The position numbers were made by a program, and so were the translations under genes. A stretch of 64,000 nucleotides of DNA from Bernardetiaceae bacterium (GTDB taxonomy: Bacteria > Bacteroidota > Bacteroidia > Cytophagales > Thermoflexibacteraceae), in contig JANWVT010000010.1 in assembly GCA_025056255.1 (NCBI GenBank), positions 6,662-70,661 of the forward strand. The letters are read 5' to 3'. The notes below the pieces were generated by a model. It was not told the DNA's origin. It searched no databases and saw only the letters and a list, made by a program, of their open reading frames with translations. Below, one piece after another: positions 63,626 through 64,000 of the stretch (positions within the stretch are counted from its first letter, which is position 1; each line of letters begins with the position of its first letter).

Positions 63626-63990
63626 TTGCCAAATTTTTTCTCAAAATAGCTATATGCTGTGTTGATGCGTTGCGTAATTTCTATGGCAGTTTTTTGCTTG
63701 TCTGGCTCGTTTGGGAAGCGGTCGGGATGATATTTTTTGATAAGCGCCTTGTAAGAGGCTTTAATTTGTTCAAAATGTGCACCTGGTTGTACTTCTAAGG
63801 TTTGATAATGCCTTAATTCTTCGGCAGAATATGCAGGAGTAGGTTCTTTGTAAGCACTACTGCTGCGGATTTGTTCCTCATACTGCCTGTATAACTCTTG
63901 CGAGAAGGCGTCGGTTTCTTCGTTTTTCGAAAGAACATTCCCAATGTTGGCACGTATGATTTTGAAAAGACGATTTAACATATCTGGCAT
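63622..63990 (-). CDS. Small J-domain protein with PspA-like N-terminal helix
   Basis: 122 residues. The J-domain fills the C-terminal half (about 60-122): YQTLEVQPGAHFEQIKASYK, HPD at 88-90 (KKYHPDRF), then INTAYSYFEKKFGK. The N-terminus LNRLFKIIRANIGNVLSK is an amphipathic helix strikingly like that of PspA/Vipp1, so the protein may bind the same membrane patches. Its stop overlaps the PspA-like gene by four bases. An alternative ATG is at 63981. Confidence 0.82.
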   Translation of the reverse strand: MPDMLNRLFKIIRANIGNVLSKNEETDAFSQELYRQYEEQIRSSSAYKEPTPAYSAEELRHYQTLEVQPGAHFEQIKASYKALIKKYHPDRFPNEPDKQKTAIEITQRINTAYSYFEKKFGK

Positions 63991-64000
63991 GGTTTACTGC

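Overview
The window looks like chromosome from a member of the Bacteroidota, most like the Cytophagales-type branch. The evidence is gene content and signals, not a database match: a GLPGLI-family protein paired with a TonB-type outer-membrane barrel, PorZ of the type IX secretion system with its C-terminal sorting domain, a fused LpxC/FabZ, DUF2452 and DUF1573 proteins, many lipoproteins, almost no Shine-Dalgarno sequences, and TTG/TTTG-N18-23-TAnnTTTG promoters placed close to start codons. Genus cannot be set from the sequence.

Layout. 1-3.3 kb: GLPGLI protein (cut by the window edge) and outer-membrane barrel. 3.4-6.5 kb (-): class III adenylate cyclase whose stop overlaps the start of a metallo-beta-lactamase-fold hydrolase, a possible cAMP make/break pair. 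6.8-9.1 kb (-): PorZ. 9.2-14.5 kb (+): Lhr-type helicase, CCA-adding enzyme, WbpP-type epimerase, then a promoter followed by a strongly structured non-coding stretch. 14.8-19.8 kb: pth, DUF1573 lipoprotein, waaA, a membrane zincin and an RsmB/NOP methyltransferase. 20.3-29.8 kb: glycosyltransferase/Rpn nuclease pair, M1 peptidase, ppsA, typA with a polysaccharide deacetylase, patatin. 30.4-38.9 kb: rsmI, DUF2452, thyA, a possible methyltransferase, a GT-C membrane protein, pdhA, a CstB-like persulfide dioxygenase-sulfurtransferase, a di-haem peroxidase and an exported RidA-like lipoprotein. 39.5-45.2 kb: tRNA-Leu(CAG), a dead GNAT acetyltransferase, and a tight minus-strand operon (PPIase lipoprotein, J-domain-like protein, GT-C protein, sigma-54 activator with an RtcR/CARF-like sensor). 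45.2-50.7 kb: decayed DNA (a lipoprotein with an in-frame stop, gene remnants, a type IIG restriction-modification remnant) around a P-type ATPase. 50.7-56.5 kb (+): SDR, WG-repeat protein, an unnamed conserved protein, and a ZnuD-like TonB receptor plus lipoprotein behind a double palindromic operator. 57.1-64 kb (-): J-domain protein, PspA-like protein, HD hydrolase, lpxD, lpxC/fabZ, lpxA, ABC ATPase and a small lipoprotein, possibly one long operon.

How the parts fit. Much of the window serves the envelope: lipid A (lpxA, lpxC/fabZ, lpxD, waaA), membrane stress (PspA-like and J-domain), secretion (PorZ) and metal or nutrient uptake (two outer-membrane receptors). Central metabolism is represented by ppsA, pdhA and thyA, and translation by typA, pth, cca, rsmI, the RsmB-type enzyme and tRNA-Leu. 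Accessory and decaying DNA is concentrated at about 39-40 kb and 45-50.7 kb. A dispersed repeat family with a 13-bp GC-rich tail unit lies in several of the gene-free gaps.
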